Below are positions 42,540-50,736 of a stretch of DNA of 64,000 nt, piece after piece. The translations under genes were made by a program, and so were the position numbers. The DNA comes from DASREM01 sp035652095 (GTDB lineage: Bacteria; Acidobacteriota; Terriglobia; Terriglobales; Acidobacteriaceae). Position 1 is the first letter of the stretch. The number at the start of each line of letters is the position of its first letter. The DNA lies in assembly GCA_035652095.1 (NCBI GenBank), contig DASREM010000011.1:1-64000 (forward strand), given 5' to 3'. Below the pieces are notes generated by a model. That model made no database searches. It was given only the letters and a program-made list of their open reading frames with translations, and was not told where the DNA came from.

Positions 42540-43239
42540 GGTCTTCTGGCTGGAACAGAACGAGCGGGACGTACCACAGGACGACCTCTGGCTGGGGGAG
42601 CGAGAACTAGCCACCCTCAGCCGGCTGCGCTTTGCAAAACGCCGCGCCGAGTGGCGACTCGGACGATGGACGGCAAAGCTTGCCGTGAGCGCTTACCTCG
42701 GGCGAGACATCAGCCAACAGAGTTTGCGAGCTCTACAGATTTGTGCAGCGGAGGATGGCGCTCCCGAGGTTCTGACTCCTTCGGGCCGTGAGGTCACAAT
42801 CTCGCTGAGTCATCGGGCCGGCATTGCCATGTGTGCCGTAACGCTCGCAGGCATGGCAATCGGTTGCGACCTGGAAGTGGTTGAGGCACGTAGCGATGCT
42901 TTCATTCATGACTATTTCACCGTTCAGGAACAGGCTACGATCCGCGACGCCGGATTATCGCAGCAGCCGTTGTTGGCCAACCTGTTTTGGAGCGCCAAGG
43001 AGAGTGCGCTGAAAGCCACACGCACAGGGCTGCGGTCGAGCACGCAATCCCTCAACGTACTTCTGCTGCACGATTCACCCTGCACCGGGGATTGGCGTCC
43101 ATTCCTAATAGAGAGCAAGGCTGGTGAGAGCATTGACGGTTGGTGGCAACGCGATGGGGAATTGCTGCGAACGATCGTGACGATACCAGCGGCGTGCGCT
43201 CCCACCCCGTTGTCGAACGATTCGTTCATGCGGGCATAG
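42481..43239 (+). CDS. Sfp-type 4'-phosphopantetheinyl transferase
   Basis: A 252-residue enzyme that moves phosphopantetheine from CoA to carrier proteins. It has the two family motifs: IGCDLEVVEAR (GxDxE) and FWSAKESALKATRTGL (WxxKESxxK), with the helper word VTISLSHRAGIAMCAV before them. ATG 42481 overlaps the carboxylase gene end by 59 bases; no in-frame ATG, GTG or TTG appears closer to the domain start, and GTG 42454 is the only longer option. Its place as the last gene of the operon suggests that the four carriers of the synthase are its substrates. A terminator-like palindrome follows at once. Confidence 0.9.
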   Translation: MPTTTCTQFESTKRRPRLREVFWLEQNERDVPQDDLWLGERELATLSRLRFAKRRAEWRLGRWTAKLAVSAYLGRDISQQSLRALQICAAEDGAPEVLTPSGREVTISLSHRAGIAMCAVTLAGMAIGCDLEVVEARSDAFIHDYFTVQEQATIRDAGLSQQPLLANLFWSAKESALKATRTGLRSSTQSLNVLLLHDSPCTGDWRPFLIESKAGESIDGWWQRDGELLRTIVTIPAACAPTPLSNDSFMRA

Positions 43240-43242
43240 AAA

Positions 43243-43266
43243 AAGGGCGGCTCGCGAGCCGCCCTT
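43243..43266 (-). terminator. Perfect 24-base palindrome with T tail on the minus strand
   Basis: AAGGGCGGCTCGCGAGCCGC and on to CCTT is fully self-complementary. Read on the minus strand it is followed by TTTCTATG, making a run of five T. It terminates the small exported-protein gene (43282-43593) and may also stop the long operon from the other side. Confidence 0.75.
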
Positions 43267-43281
43267 GGGAAACGAACCACG

Positions 43282-43593
43282 TCACATCTTGACGCTGTCT
43301 ACATGGATTGAGTCGCCGGTTACAGCGCCGGTAACGGTCACATGATGGCCTTCGTGACCGGTCAGCGCATCGGGGTTGTCAACCGCGAGGACTTTATTGT
43401 CACCATCGGTAACGACCACAAGCTTCTCGCCGGCAGAGACGCACTTTTTGGTGCAGGCGGCATGCTTCTCGTTGGCGCCCTTTGCGCCGCACTTGGAGTC
43501 GCTCACGTAACCCTTGATCGTCTGCGTATCAGCCGCGCTTGCGAGGGCGGCAAGGAAGAACAGTGAAACCAGAACCAGCGAAATCTTCTTCAT
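43282..43593 (-). CDS. Small exported protein of unknown function
   Basis: A 103-residue protein with a signal peptide (MKKISLVLVSLFFLAALASA, then ADTQT) and a mature part of about 82 residues rich in beta strands. It holds three cysteines, in SDSKCGAKG and AACTKKCVSAG, and ends with HVTVTGAVTGDSIHVDSVKM. Repeats of this Cys pattern occur in exported acidobacterial proteins of unknown role; an OB-like fold is possible. ATG 43593 is chosen because AGGAGAC precedes it. It is convergent with the long operon. Confidence 0.7.
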   Translation of the reverse strand: MKKISLVLVSLFFLAALASAADTQTIKGYVSDSKCGAKGANEKHAACTKKCVSAGEKLVVVTDGDNKVLAVDNPDALTGHEGHHVTVTGAVTGDSIHVDSVKM

Positions 43594-43752
43594 GACAAAC
43601 GTCTCCTGGAATTTGGCGGCTGAGCCGCAGATTTGAATCGGTACTTCCGATCGCCTGCACTCCCGCTGTAAGCGCTGGCATAACAAACTTTAGAAAGCTA
43701 CCCCGTGGCGAAATAGTGCAGAAGACTATATCACAAGGCGAGATACTTACAG

Positions 43753-44223
43753 CTAGCGCTTGGCGGTCTTAGGCGGAGGCGGCGGAGGCGGGGCCGAAGC
43801 TGGGTTTACATATACAACCTCCCCGGGTCGCGCGTAGTGAAACTGGTCCCGAGCTTCTTTCTCGATGGCTTGCGGGTCATCCTGCAAGGCTTTGATACGG
43901 CCGCCGTATTGCTCGTTCTGGTCCTGTAACACCTTGATTTGGTTTTGCAGATCGTCGTATTCCGCGCGTTTTTGCCGGTACACGACCATGCCATTGGCGC
44001 CGAACATGACGTGAATAAAGAGCCAGACAGCAAGCAAGGCAACTCCCCCGGTGGCAATACGGCGACGCTCGCCATACACCCGATCAAAGACAGGCCGGAC
44101 GCGATCGGCCATGCGCCGACACGCATCCTCGGCCTGCGGTGCGCGATCCACGAGCGCCCGCAGGCGTTGCTGGGGCTGAACCAGATCTTTCACCCGGGGA
44201 ACTTTTTTTACTCGAAAATCCAT
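43753..44223 (-). CDS. FtsB/DivIC-like septum formation initiator protein
   Basis: A 156-residue single-pass membrane protein. It has a basic cytoplasmic N-terminus of about 60 residues, one helix (ATGGVALLAVWLFIHVMFG), and then a coiled coil (RQKRAEYDDLQNQIKVLQDQ) followed by the family word ARDQFHYARPGEVVYV and a Pro-rich tail. FtsB/DivIC proteins link the divisome at the septum. Its N-terminus is longer than in E. coli. The start ATG 44223 overlaps the end of the phosphohexomutase gene by 16 bases, so the two are probably one operon. Confidence 0.8.
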   Translation of the reverse strand: MDFRVKKVPRVKDLVQPQQRLRALVDRAPQAEDACRRMADRVRPVFDRVYGERRRIATGGVALLAVWLFIHVMFGANGMVVYRQKRAEYDDLQNQIKVLQDQNEQYGGRIKALQDDPQAIEKEARDQFHYARPGEVVYVNPASAPPPPPPPKTAKR

Positions 44224-45614
44224 TGTTTGGCCGCCGCGCTCAACTTCGCCAGTTCCGCTTCGCTTCCAGCCTCGGAATAAACTCGTACCACCGGTTCGGT
44301 CCCCGAGAGCCTGTAGCACACCCATGAACCATCTTGCAGAACCAGCTTGAGCCCGTCGGTGCGAACCACTTCGGCAACGGTGCGGCCGGAGAACTCGCGC
44401 GGATCGGACTGCAACTTCCCAGTGAACTTCTGTTTCACTTCCGGCGTCAAGCGGAAGTTCTCTCTTTTCGGATAGAAGGAACCAACTTTGGCAAATAGAT
44501 CTTTAAGTTGTTGGCCCAGGGTTTTGCCGCGCCGCGCGACCATCTCGCAACAGAGCAATCCGGCGAGCACGCCGTCTTTTTCCGGGACATGGTGACGAAT
44601 CGAGAGTCCGGCGCTCTCTTCACCGCCAATCACGATTTTGTCCTGCTTGATGAGCTCGCCGATGAATTTGAAGCCGACCGGGGTCTCATGCAGTTCAATC
44701 TTGTGATGCCGGGCGAGGGCATTGATCAGGTTCGTGGTGGAGACCGACTTCCCTACCCCGTTTTTCCATCCCCGGCTCTCGACGAGGTAGTCGAACAGCA
44801 AAGCGATGATGTAGTTGGGTTGGAAGAACGTGCCATCCTGGTCAACGATGCCGAAACGGTCCGCGTCGCCGTCAGTTGCGATACCGATGTGAGCACGGGT
44901 GGCTGTCATCTTGTTGCGAAGGTCGCCCAGCAGGTGATCGTCAGGCTCCGGAGCATGGCCGCCGAACAGGACATCGCGGTAGTCGTGGACCGATTCGACC
45001 TGAATGCCGGCCTCCCGAAGCAAAGAGTCTGGATAGCCCCGCGCCGCGCCCCAGAGCGGATCGTAGACAACCCGCAGTCCGGCCTTCTGGATGGCCTTGA
45101 GGTCAACAATTTCCGCAAGGCGCTCCAGGTACATGGTCCTGGGGTTCAGGTTTTCGGTAATGGCCGCGCCTTTGGCGGAGGGGCTGAACCCACTGTCATC
45201 GTGGGCGGAGATTTCGGCCTCGATGCGCTTGGTGACCTCGGGCAAGGCCGGAGCGCCATCGGGCGTGGAGAACTTGATTCCATTGTACTCAGGCGGATTG
45301 TGCGAGGCGGTGAAGTTGATGGCTCCATCGGCGCCTTCTTTTATTACGGCGTACGAAATGGCCGGGGTCGGGGCGGGATCGGAGATCAGAAGCGGAGTGA
45401 TACCGTGAGCGGACAGGATATCCGCCGCCATGGCGCAGAAGGTCTCGCCCAGGAAGCGCGGGTCGCGGCCGACGATGACTTGCGCGTCCGAAGGTTTTTC
45501 AGACACCACGTAACGAGCGATGCCGCTCACAGCGCGGCGAACGTTGGCAAAGGTGAACTCCTCGGCCATGATCGCGCGCCATCCGGAGGTGCCGAACTTT
45601 ATTTGCGTTGCCAT
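44208..45614 (-). CDS. Phosphoglucomutase/phosphomannomutase family enzyme
   Basis: A 468-residue alpha-D-phosphohexomutase. Active-site phospho-Ser in FTASHNPPEYNGIKF, metal site in TDGDADRFGIVD, sugar-binding GGEESAGLSIRHHVPEKDG, and the C-terminal phosphate-binding loop RLSGTEPVVRVYSE are all visible. It interconverts hexose 1- and 6-phosphates; whether glucose or mannose (or both) is not clear from sequence. ATG 45614 is chosen since MATQIKFGTSGWRAI is the usual start; GTG 45626 is also possible. The ftsB-like gene overlaps its end. Confidence 0.92.
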   Translation of the reverse strand: MATQIKFGTSGWRAIMAEEFTFANVRRAVSGIARYVVSEKPSDAQVIVGRDPRFLGETFCAMAADILSAHGITPLLISDPAPTPAISYAVIKEGADGAINFTASHNPPEYNGIKFSTPDGAPALPEVTKRIEAEISAHDDSGFSPSAKGAAITENLNPRTMYLERLAEIVDLKAIQKAGLRVVYDPLWGAARGYPDSLLREAGIQVESVHDYRDVLFGGHAPEPDDHLLGDLRNKMTATRAHIGIATDGDADRFGIVDQDGTFFQPNYIIALLFDYLVESRGWKNGVGKSVSTTNLINALARHHKIELHETPVGFKFIGELIKQDKIVIGGEESAGLSIRHHVPEKDGVLAGLLCCEMVARRGKTLGQQLKDLFAKVGSFYPKRENFRLTPEVKQKFTGKLQSDPREFSGRTVAEVVRTDGLKLVLQDGSWVCYRLSGTEPVVRVYSEAGSEAELAKLSAAAKQWIFE

Positions 45615-45692
45615 ATAGGATTTCACGCTGTCTTAGAATGATGGGCACAGGGGCGCGTTAATGGCCGCCTCGTTGCCGAAGGCTGATTTTAT

Positions 45693-46013
45693 ATGACTGA
45701 TGCGAGAATCGTCCTGAGCACCGCCGGATCGAGAGAGGAAGCAGAAAAAATCGGGAATGCGTTGGTCGAGAGACGCCTGGCGGCCTGCGTTAACATCGTG
45801 CCTCAGGTGCGGTCGATCTATCGCTGGGAAGGCAAGGTGGAGCAGGCCGACGAAGTGCTGCTCATCATCAAAACGTCGAGCGCGAGGTTTGCAGGCGTCC
45901 GGGATGCGATCCGGGAACTGCACTCTTATGACCTGCCGGAATGCGTGTGTTTGGCGGTTGAGGATGGAAGTAAGGAATACTTAAGCTGGATCGAAAATGT
46001 AATTTCTAAGTAA
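45693..46013 (+). CDS. cutA: CutA divalent cation tolerance protein
   Basis: A 106-residue trimer-forming CutA1 family protein with the typical words VLSTAGSREEAEKIGNALVE, RLAACVNIVPQVRSIYRWEG, ADEVLLIIKT and LPECVCLAVEDGSKEYLSWI. CutA is linked to copper tolerance, though its biochemical role remains unsettled. It has full length. Divergent from the phosphohexomutase gene with a 78-base gap. Confidence 0.93.
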   Translation: MTDARIVLSTAGSREEAEKIGNALVERRLAACVNIVPQVRSIYRWEGKVEQADEVLLIIKTSSARFAGVRDAIRELHSYDLPECVCLAVEDGSKEYLSWIENVISK

Positions 46014-46099
46014 ATTTGCGGAGAAGTAAACAACTCCATGAGGTGGATTTGAGTCAGCTATGCATAAGGGACGTAATTTTCCTTCGCGGGCGGCTCACC

Positions 46100-47275
46100 A
46101 TGGATTCACCTACAGTCCTTCGCTACCCAGCACTGGTCTTAGTGCTGTTTGAGTTGCTCCTGACAGCATGTGGGAGCAGTCCAACCTCGGCTCCGCCACC
46201 TCCTGGCTCGACCACACTGGCGCTTACCATGGTAGTAACCGGGCTGAGCTCGCCAGTAGACCTTGAGACTCCGGACGACAACAGCGGAAGAATGTTCGTG
46301 GTGGAGCAACCAGGCCGGATCAAGATCATCAGCAACGGCACAGTGCTGCCCACAGCATTTCTCGATATCACGAGTATCGTGAACTTTGGCGCGGAACAGG
46401 GGCTTCTGGGAGTCGCATTCCATCCCGGGTACGCCAATTCACCAAAGATTTACGTCAACTATGACCGGGCTGTTGCTGGAGGACAGGAGACCGTGATTTC
46501 GGAATTCTCCGCGCCCAGCGCAGGTTCGAATCAGATTGATCCAGCCAGCGAGCGCATCCTCCTGATCCAGAGCCAACCCTTCAGCAATCATAAGGCCGGG
46601 CAACTGGCATTTGGGCTGGACGGGTTTCTTTACTTCGGACTGGGCGATGGCGGCGGCTCTGGCGATCCCAACAACAACGGACAAAACCTGAACACATTGC
46701 TGGGGAAGATGCTGCGGATTGATGTCGATCATACAAGTCCGGGGAAACCCTATGCGATCCCGCCCGACAATCCATTTGCGAATGGAGGCGGATTACCTGA
46801 GATATTCGCGTATGGCTTCCGCAACCCATGGCGGTTCTCGCTCGACCGTCCCGGCCAGCGTTTTTTCGTGGCCGACGTGGGACAGAATAGTTTTGAGGAA
46901 ATCGACATTCTTGCCAACGGCGCCAATTTCGGATGGAACACGATGGAGGGCGCCCATTGTTTCAATCCGCCAAGCAACTGCTCGATGACGGGGTTGACTC
47001 TCCCGATATTCGAGTACAGTCACAGTGAAGGGATCGCGGTGATCGGCGGCTATGTGTATCACGGCAGCGCAATCCCCAGCCTGGCAGGCACGTATCTGTT
47101 CAGCGACTTTGGGAGCGGCACGTTGTGGAACTTGACCGAAGGGCCGCCAGGCACCTGGACACGGCAGACCTTGCTTTCCACTGGCCGCAGTGTCAGCTCA
47201 TTTGGACAGGATGCTGCAGGAGAACTCTACCTGCTGGACCTCAGCGGAACGGTGCTCAAACTGGTCGCACAGTGA
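46100..47275 (+). CDS. PQQ-dependent sugar dehydrogenase-like lipoprotein
   Basis: A 391-residue protein with a lipoprotein signal (LVLFELLLTACGSS, lipobox LTAC, Cys near residue 21) and a Pro-rich linker. The rest is a six-bladed propeller of the soluble aldose/glucose dehydrogenase family: RMFVVEQPGRIKII, EQGLLGVAFHPGYANSPKIY, GQLAFGLDGFLYFGLGDGGG, YGFRNPWRFSLD, DVGQNSFEEIDI. Members oxidise sugars in the periplasm using PQQ, but some Acidobacteria relatives lack proven activity. ATG 46100 is chosen as it starts the lipoprotein signal; the longer frame to 46016 looks non-coding. Confidence 0.85.
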   Translation: MDSPTVLRYPALVLVLFELLLTACGSSPTSAPPPPGSTTLALTMVVTGLSSPVDLETPDDNSGRMFVVEQPGRIKIISNGTVLPTAFLDITSIVNFGAEQGLLGVAFHPGYANSPKIYVNYDRAVAGGQETVISEFSAPSAGSNQIDPASERILLIQSQPFSNHKAGQLAFGLDGFLYFGLGDGGGSGDPNNNGQNLNTLLGKMLRIDVDHTSPGKPYAIPPDNPFANGGGLPEIFAYGFRNPWRFSLDRPGQRFFVADVGQNSFEEIDILANGANFGWNTMEGAHCFNPPSNCSMTGLTLPIFEYSHSEGIAVIGGYVYHGSAIPSLAGTYLFSDFGSGTLWNLTEGPPGTWTRQTLLSTGRSVSSFGQDAAGELYLLDLSGTVLKLVAQ

Positions 47276-47276
47276 A

Positions 47277-47308
47277 GGTGGTGTGCCGCAAGGCGCGCTC
47301 GCACCACC
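47277..47308. terminator. Hairpin between convergent genes
   Basis: GGTGGTG (47277-47283) pairs with CACCACC (47302-47308), and the enclosed segment can form an inner GCC-GCAA-GGC tetraloop hairpin. A CCCCTTT stretch follows. It lies between the sugar dehydrogenase (+) and nrfA (-) and could end both transcripts, though the T run is short. Confidence 0.4.
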
Positions 47309-47340
47309 CCCTTTAAGCATCATCCCTTTTGTCGCGACGA

Positions 47341-48801
47341 CTAGTGGCTCGAATTACCTCCAGCCACGCTGGAGCTCGAGGCAACGTTCTCGATACTTGG
47401 AGGATTGTGGCTGGGCGGTGGTGCGCCATGCAGGCTGAGTTGGCCGAGGCGGCACAAGTTAATGGCGTCCCCGAGGATCCTGGTTGCTTCCTGCGGGGCA
47501 TGGAACCCCATGGAATTTTCTGACATGACGAAGTCGATCATGAACTGGCCCTTGCGCTGGTAGTCGCGCGCCTGACTCAATTGGGCGTCGGGAGTTCCTT
47601 TCGCTTTTTCAGCCTTGATGTCATTGATCAGGTCCACCAGAGCGTCGAGGGCCGTGTTGCGCAGGTTGAAGAAGGTATCCTGCAGGTCTTCCACGCGAGC
47701 TTTCAGCTCTTCTTCGGGAAAGTGATGGCAGGTCTGGCAGGAGCGGTTCACTTTCAGCAGCGGGCTGTTGACGTGATGATCGCTGATCTTGAGTCCTCCC
47801 TGCCGCATGTAAGGCATGTGGCAGTCGGCGCAGGCCACTCCCGAACGCGCGTGCACTCCCTGGTTCCACATCTCGAACTCAGGATGCCGGGCCTTGATGA
47901 GTCCCGCGCCACTGTCGGGGTGGACCCACTCCTTGATTTTCTGTTCGTCCTCGACCGCAATGATGTTCTCTACCTTGAGGCCTTTGGCCCAGGGAAACGT
48001 CAGCCGTTTGTTCGGGGGCTGGAAGTAGTAGGTGACGTGACATTGCCCGCAAACAAACGAGCGCATTTCCTGACGCGTCGCCATGGTGTTTACGTCGTAG
48101 TTCTGCACACCCTGAGAAGCCTTCAAAGCACGAATGCCTTCGATAAAGGCGGGGCGCGTGATGCGCAACTGCATGGTTTTGGAATCGTGACAATCGATGC
48201 AGGCCACCGGGTGTTTCACCTGCTCCCGGACCTGCTGGTAGGACATGTGGGTGTCACTGATTTTGTTGAATCCCTTCGTGATGTCACCATCCCCCAGTTT
48301 CAGAAAGGTGGTGACCATTGAGGCATGGCAGTTGATGCACATCGCGGGGGGAGCGAATTTCTGGCGTTCGGTAAAGGTCTGATCGTCGAGCATGAAGGCA
48401 TGGCCGCGGCGTTCGCGATAGTCCGCGGAAAACGAGTATCCAGCCCAGATGGTCTTCAATCGCGGATCCTGCTCCAACTTCGATCGCGCCACCACGGACC
48501 GCGGGTCGGCCTGGGTAGGAGAGTGCGGCATGCCTTCGCTCCCGCCATACTTGGTGCGCTGCATGTCCACGGTACGCTGGTAAGAGTCGTACTGCATGGG
48601 GAAGTTCTTGGCCCAAATGGCAGGATCATCAATGGTGTCGTTGAGTTCCACGACACGGTAAAAAGGGTTTTTCGCTTCCTGTTTTCGCTCGAAGATGTTG
48701 ATGAGCAAAGCGGTAACCGCCAAGGTGCTGACCGCCGCCAGAATAACCACGGCTACTAAGAGGCGGCGGGAGCGATCAGGGTTGAGTGCTGGAGGATTCA
48801 T
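47341..48801 (-). CDS. nrfA: Cytochrome c nitrite reductase, pentahaem catalytic subunit
   Basis: A 486-residue periplasmic enzyme reducing nitrite to ammonia with six electrons. An N-terminal anchor/signal helix (LLVAVVILAAVSTLAVTALLI) precedes five haem sites: CINCH, CIDCH, CGQCH, CADCH and CQTCH. The first, active-site haem is of CxxCH type rather than the CxxCK of E. coli NrfA, a recognised variant. RRGHAFMLDDQTFTERQKFA and MPYMRQGGLKISDHHVNSPL carry other family residues. The C-terminal tail is Ser/Pro-rich. ATG 48801 has GGAG upstream and overlaps the nrfH end by 26 bases. Confidence 0.92.
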   Translation of the reverse strand: MNPPALNPDRSRRLLVAVVILAAVSTLAVTALLINIFERKQEAKNPFYRVVELNDTIDDPAIWAKNFPMQYDSYQRTVDMQRTKYGGSEGMPHSPTQADPRSVVARSKLEQDPRLKTIWAGYSFSADYRERRGHAFMLDDQTFTERQKFAPPAMCINCHASMVTTFLKLGDGDITKGFNKISDTHMSYQQVREQVKHPVACIDCHDSKTMQLRITRPAFIEGIRALKASQGVQNYDVNTMATRQEMRSFVCGQCHVTYYFQPPNKRLTFPWAKGLKVENIIAVEDEQKIKEWVHPDSGAGLIKARHPEFEMWNQGVHARSGVACADCHMPYMRQGGLKISDHHVNSPLLKVNRSCQTCHHFPEEELKARVEDLQDTFFNLRNTALDALVDLINDIKAEKAKGTPDAQLSQARDYQRKGQFMIDFVMSENSMGFHAPQEATRILGDAINLCRLGQLSLHGAPPPSHNPPSIENVASSSSVAGGNSSH

Positions 48802-49300
48802 GAAAACTCCGGATATGGAGTTGGTTCAGTCTGGCTGACGCCGACTCAGAATGACCGACCGAATTGTGGCAGCGGGTACACTGCAGGCCGGCGGCTTTCC
48901 CGTGGACCACGTTGCCATCGATGGCCGCAGTGATCGATTCATGACAGCGGCGGCACGCGTTTTCAGCGATCTGGTGGTCGAACTTCGTAATTTCAATGGT
49001 GTCAGGATAATGGCCGCTGGTGAAGTAGAAGGAGTGCCAGAACCCGTTGTTCGCCTTCACGGCATATTTTCCGATAGGGTTATGAGGGGTATGGCAATCG
49101 TTACAGGTTGCGACAGAATGATGGCTGGACTTCATCCAGGCATCGTATTGCGCCTGCATAACATGACAATTCGTGCAGGCGGCAGGGTCATTGGTGAGAT
49201 AGGAATATCCCTTGGCGTAGACGAAAGTGTAGGCGCCAAGACCTACGGCGATCCCAAAAAGAAGTGCCGCCGAGACACTAACCGCAAGGGCGCGTGGCAT
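48776..49300 (-). CDS. nrfH: Tetrahaem cytochrome c NrfH, electron donor to NrfA
   Basis: A 174-residue membrane-anchored NapC/NirT-type protein. One N-terminal helix (AVSVSAALLFGIAVGLGAYT) is followed by four haem sites: CTNCHVM (with the CxxCHxM first-haem form typical of NrfH), CNDCH, CRRCH and CTRCH. It would take electrons from menaquinol and hand them to NrfA. The two genes are in the usual nrfHA order and overlap. The 49301-49473 gap shows no gene. Confidence 0.93.
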   Translation of the reverse strand: MPRALAVSVSAALLFGIAVGLGAYTFVYAKGYSYLTNDPAACTNCHVMQAQYDAWMKSSHHSVATCNDCHTPHNPIGKYAVKANNGFWHSFYFTSGHYPDTIEITKFDHQIAENACRRCHESITAAIDGNVVHGKAAGLQCTRCHNSVGHSESASARLNQLHIRSFHESSSTQP

Positions 49301-49473
49301 CAGGTTCGAAGTTCAGAATGAGAACAGAGAATACTCGCTGCCGGCCATGATTTGCAAATCCTGACGGGCTGCGCACGTTTGCTGAGGTGCATAGGGAGAA
49401 CGCGCAAGCAGACCCGGTGACAACGACCGCAAGCCTCGGCGGTGCAGGGGCATGGAGATTGGCTGGCGTACGT

Positions 49474-50634
49474 TTAGATGGCGGCGAGCGCCTCGTCGAG
49501 GTCGGAGAGAATGTCCTTGACATCCTCGATCCCGACAGAAATTCGGACCATTCCATCCGTAATTCCGATCGCCTTGCGCCCCTTTTCTCCCAAGGCGGCG
49601 TGAGTCATGGTTGCAGGATGGGAAATCAGAGTTTCCACTCCCCCCAGCGATTCGGCGAGCGAGCAAATTCGAACTTTTTTCAGCATGCGCTTGGCATTGG
49701 CCAGCGATCCGGTTTCAAAGGTAATCATGGAACCAAAGCCGCTCATCTGCTTGCGGGCGAGTTCGTGCTGAGGATGGTCGGACAGTCCCGGATAAAATAC
49801 CTTCTTCACCCGTTTATGCTTCGCCAGGAAATCGGCGACAATCCTGCCGTTCTGGTCATGTTCCTTCATGCGAACGGCGAGCGTTTTCACCCCGCGCAGA
49901 ATCAGCCAGCACTCGAAAGGTGAGAGGATCGCGCCAGCGGCCTTCTGGATGAAGGCAAGCTTTTCCGCGTGTTCGGGTTTGGTGCATACGACAACGCCGC
50001 CGAGTCCGTCGCTGTGACCATTCAGGAATTTCGTGGTGGAGTGGACGACCATGTCGGCGCCGAGTGCAATCGGTTGCTGGAAGTACGGCGACATGAAGGT
50101 ATTATCGACCACTAACTCCACTTTGCAGCGGCGGCAGATTCGGCTCACGGCGCTGATGTCGGTCAGGGTCATCAGCGGATTCGTCGGCGTCTCGATGTAG
50201 ACCATGCGCGTGTTTTTGCGGATGGCGCGCTCCACGTTCTTGGCGTCGGAGGTATCGACGTAAGTAAATTCCATGCCGAAGTCGGCGAGCACCTGGTTGA
50301 ACAGGCGCGGCACTCCCCCGTACAGATCGTTGCCGCAGACGATGTGATCGCCGGATTTGTACATCGTAGTAATGGCATTGATTGCGGCCATGCCGCTGGC
50401 GAAGACGCGCGAGGCGATGCCGCCTTCAAGAGACGCGAGATTTGCTTCGAGCCGCGTGCGGGTGGGATTGGAGACACGAGAGTATTCGTATCCCTTGTGT
50501 TCGCCAATTCCCTGCTGCACATAGGTCGAGGTGGGATAAATCGGAACGGTGACGGCCCCGGTCAGGGGGTCGGGTTCCTGGCCATCGTGGATGGCGCGGG
50601 TGGAGAAGCCGTGGGGGGATGATTTTTTGGTCAT
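49474..50634 (-). CDS. Cystathionine gamma-lyase/synthase family PLP enzyme
   Basis: A 386-residue member of the Cys/Met metabolism PLP family. The PLP Lys lies in STTKFLNGHSDGLGGVVV, with YEYSRVSNPTRTRLEANLAS and VDNTFMSPYFQQPIALGAD also typical. It could be a gamma-synthase or a gamma-lyase; the neighbouring cysteine/cystathionine synthase gene (102 bases away, same strand) favours reverse transsulfuration, which makes cysteine from homocysteine and serine. The gap between them holds an inverted repeat, so they may form an operon with an unusual spacer. Confidence 0.88.
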   Translation of the reverse strand: MTKKSSPHGFSTRAIHDGQEPDPLTGAVTVPIYPTSTYVQQGIGEHKGYEYSRVSNPTRTRLEANLASLEGGIASRVFASGMAAINAITTMYKSGDHIVCGNDLYGGVPRLFNQVLADFGMEFTYVDTSDAKNVERAIRKNTRMVYIETPTNPLMTLTDISAVSRICRRCKVELVVDNTFMSPYFQQPIALGADMVVHSTTKFLNGHSDGLGGVVVCTKPEHAEKLAFIQKAAGAILSPFECWLILRGVKTLAVRMKEHDQNGRIVADFLAKHKRVKKVFYPGLSDHPQHELARKQMSGFGSMITFETGSLANAKRMLKKVRICSLAESLGGVETLISHPATMTHAALGEKGRKAIGITDGMVRISVGIEDVKDILSDLDEALAAI

Positions 50635-50647
50635 GATGATTTCTTTC

Positions 50648-50735
50648 TCAGCACTCAGAATTCAGCCAGCGGAGTTTTCCGTTAACCCGAATCTGGTTTG
50701 GCTGAGTGCTGAATGCTGACTGCTGAATGCTGCTT
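50648..50735. repeat. Inverted/tandem GCTGAATGCTGA repeat
   Basis: CAGCACTCAGAATTCAGCCA at the left end is mirrored by GGCTGAGTGCTGAATGCTGA at the right, where the GCTGAATGCTG word is also tandemly repeated. It spans nearly the whole spacer between the two PLP-enzyme genes and ends at the stop of the downstream-numbered gene. Confidence 0.65.
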
Positions 50736-50736
50736 T

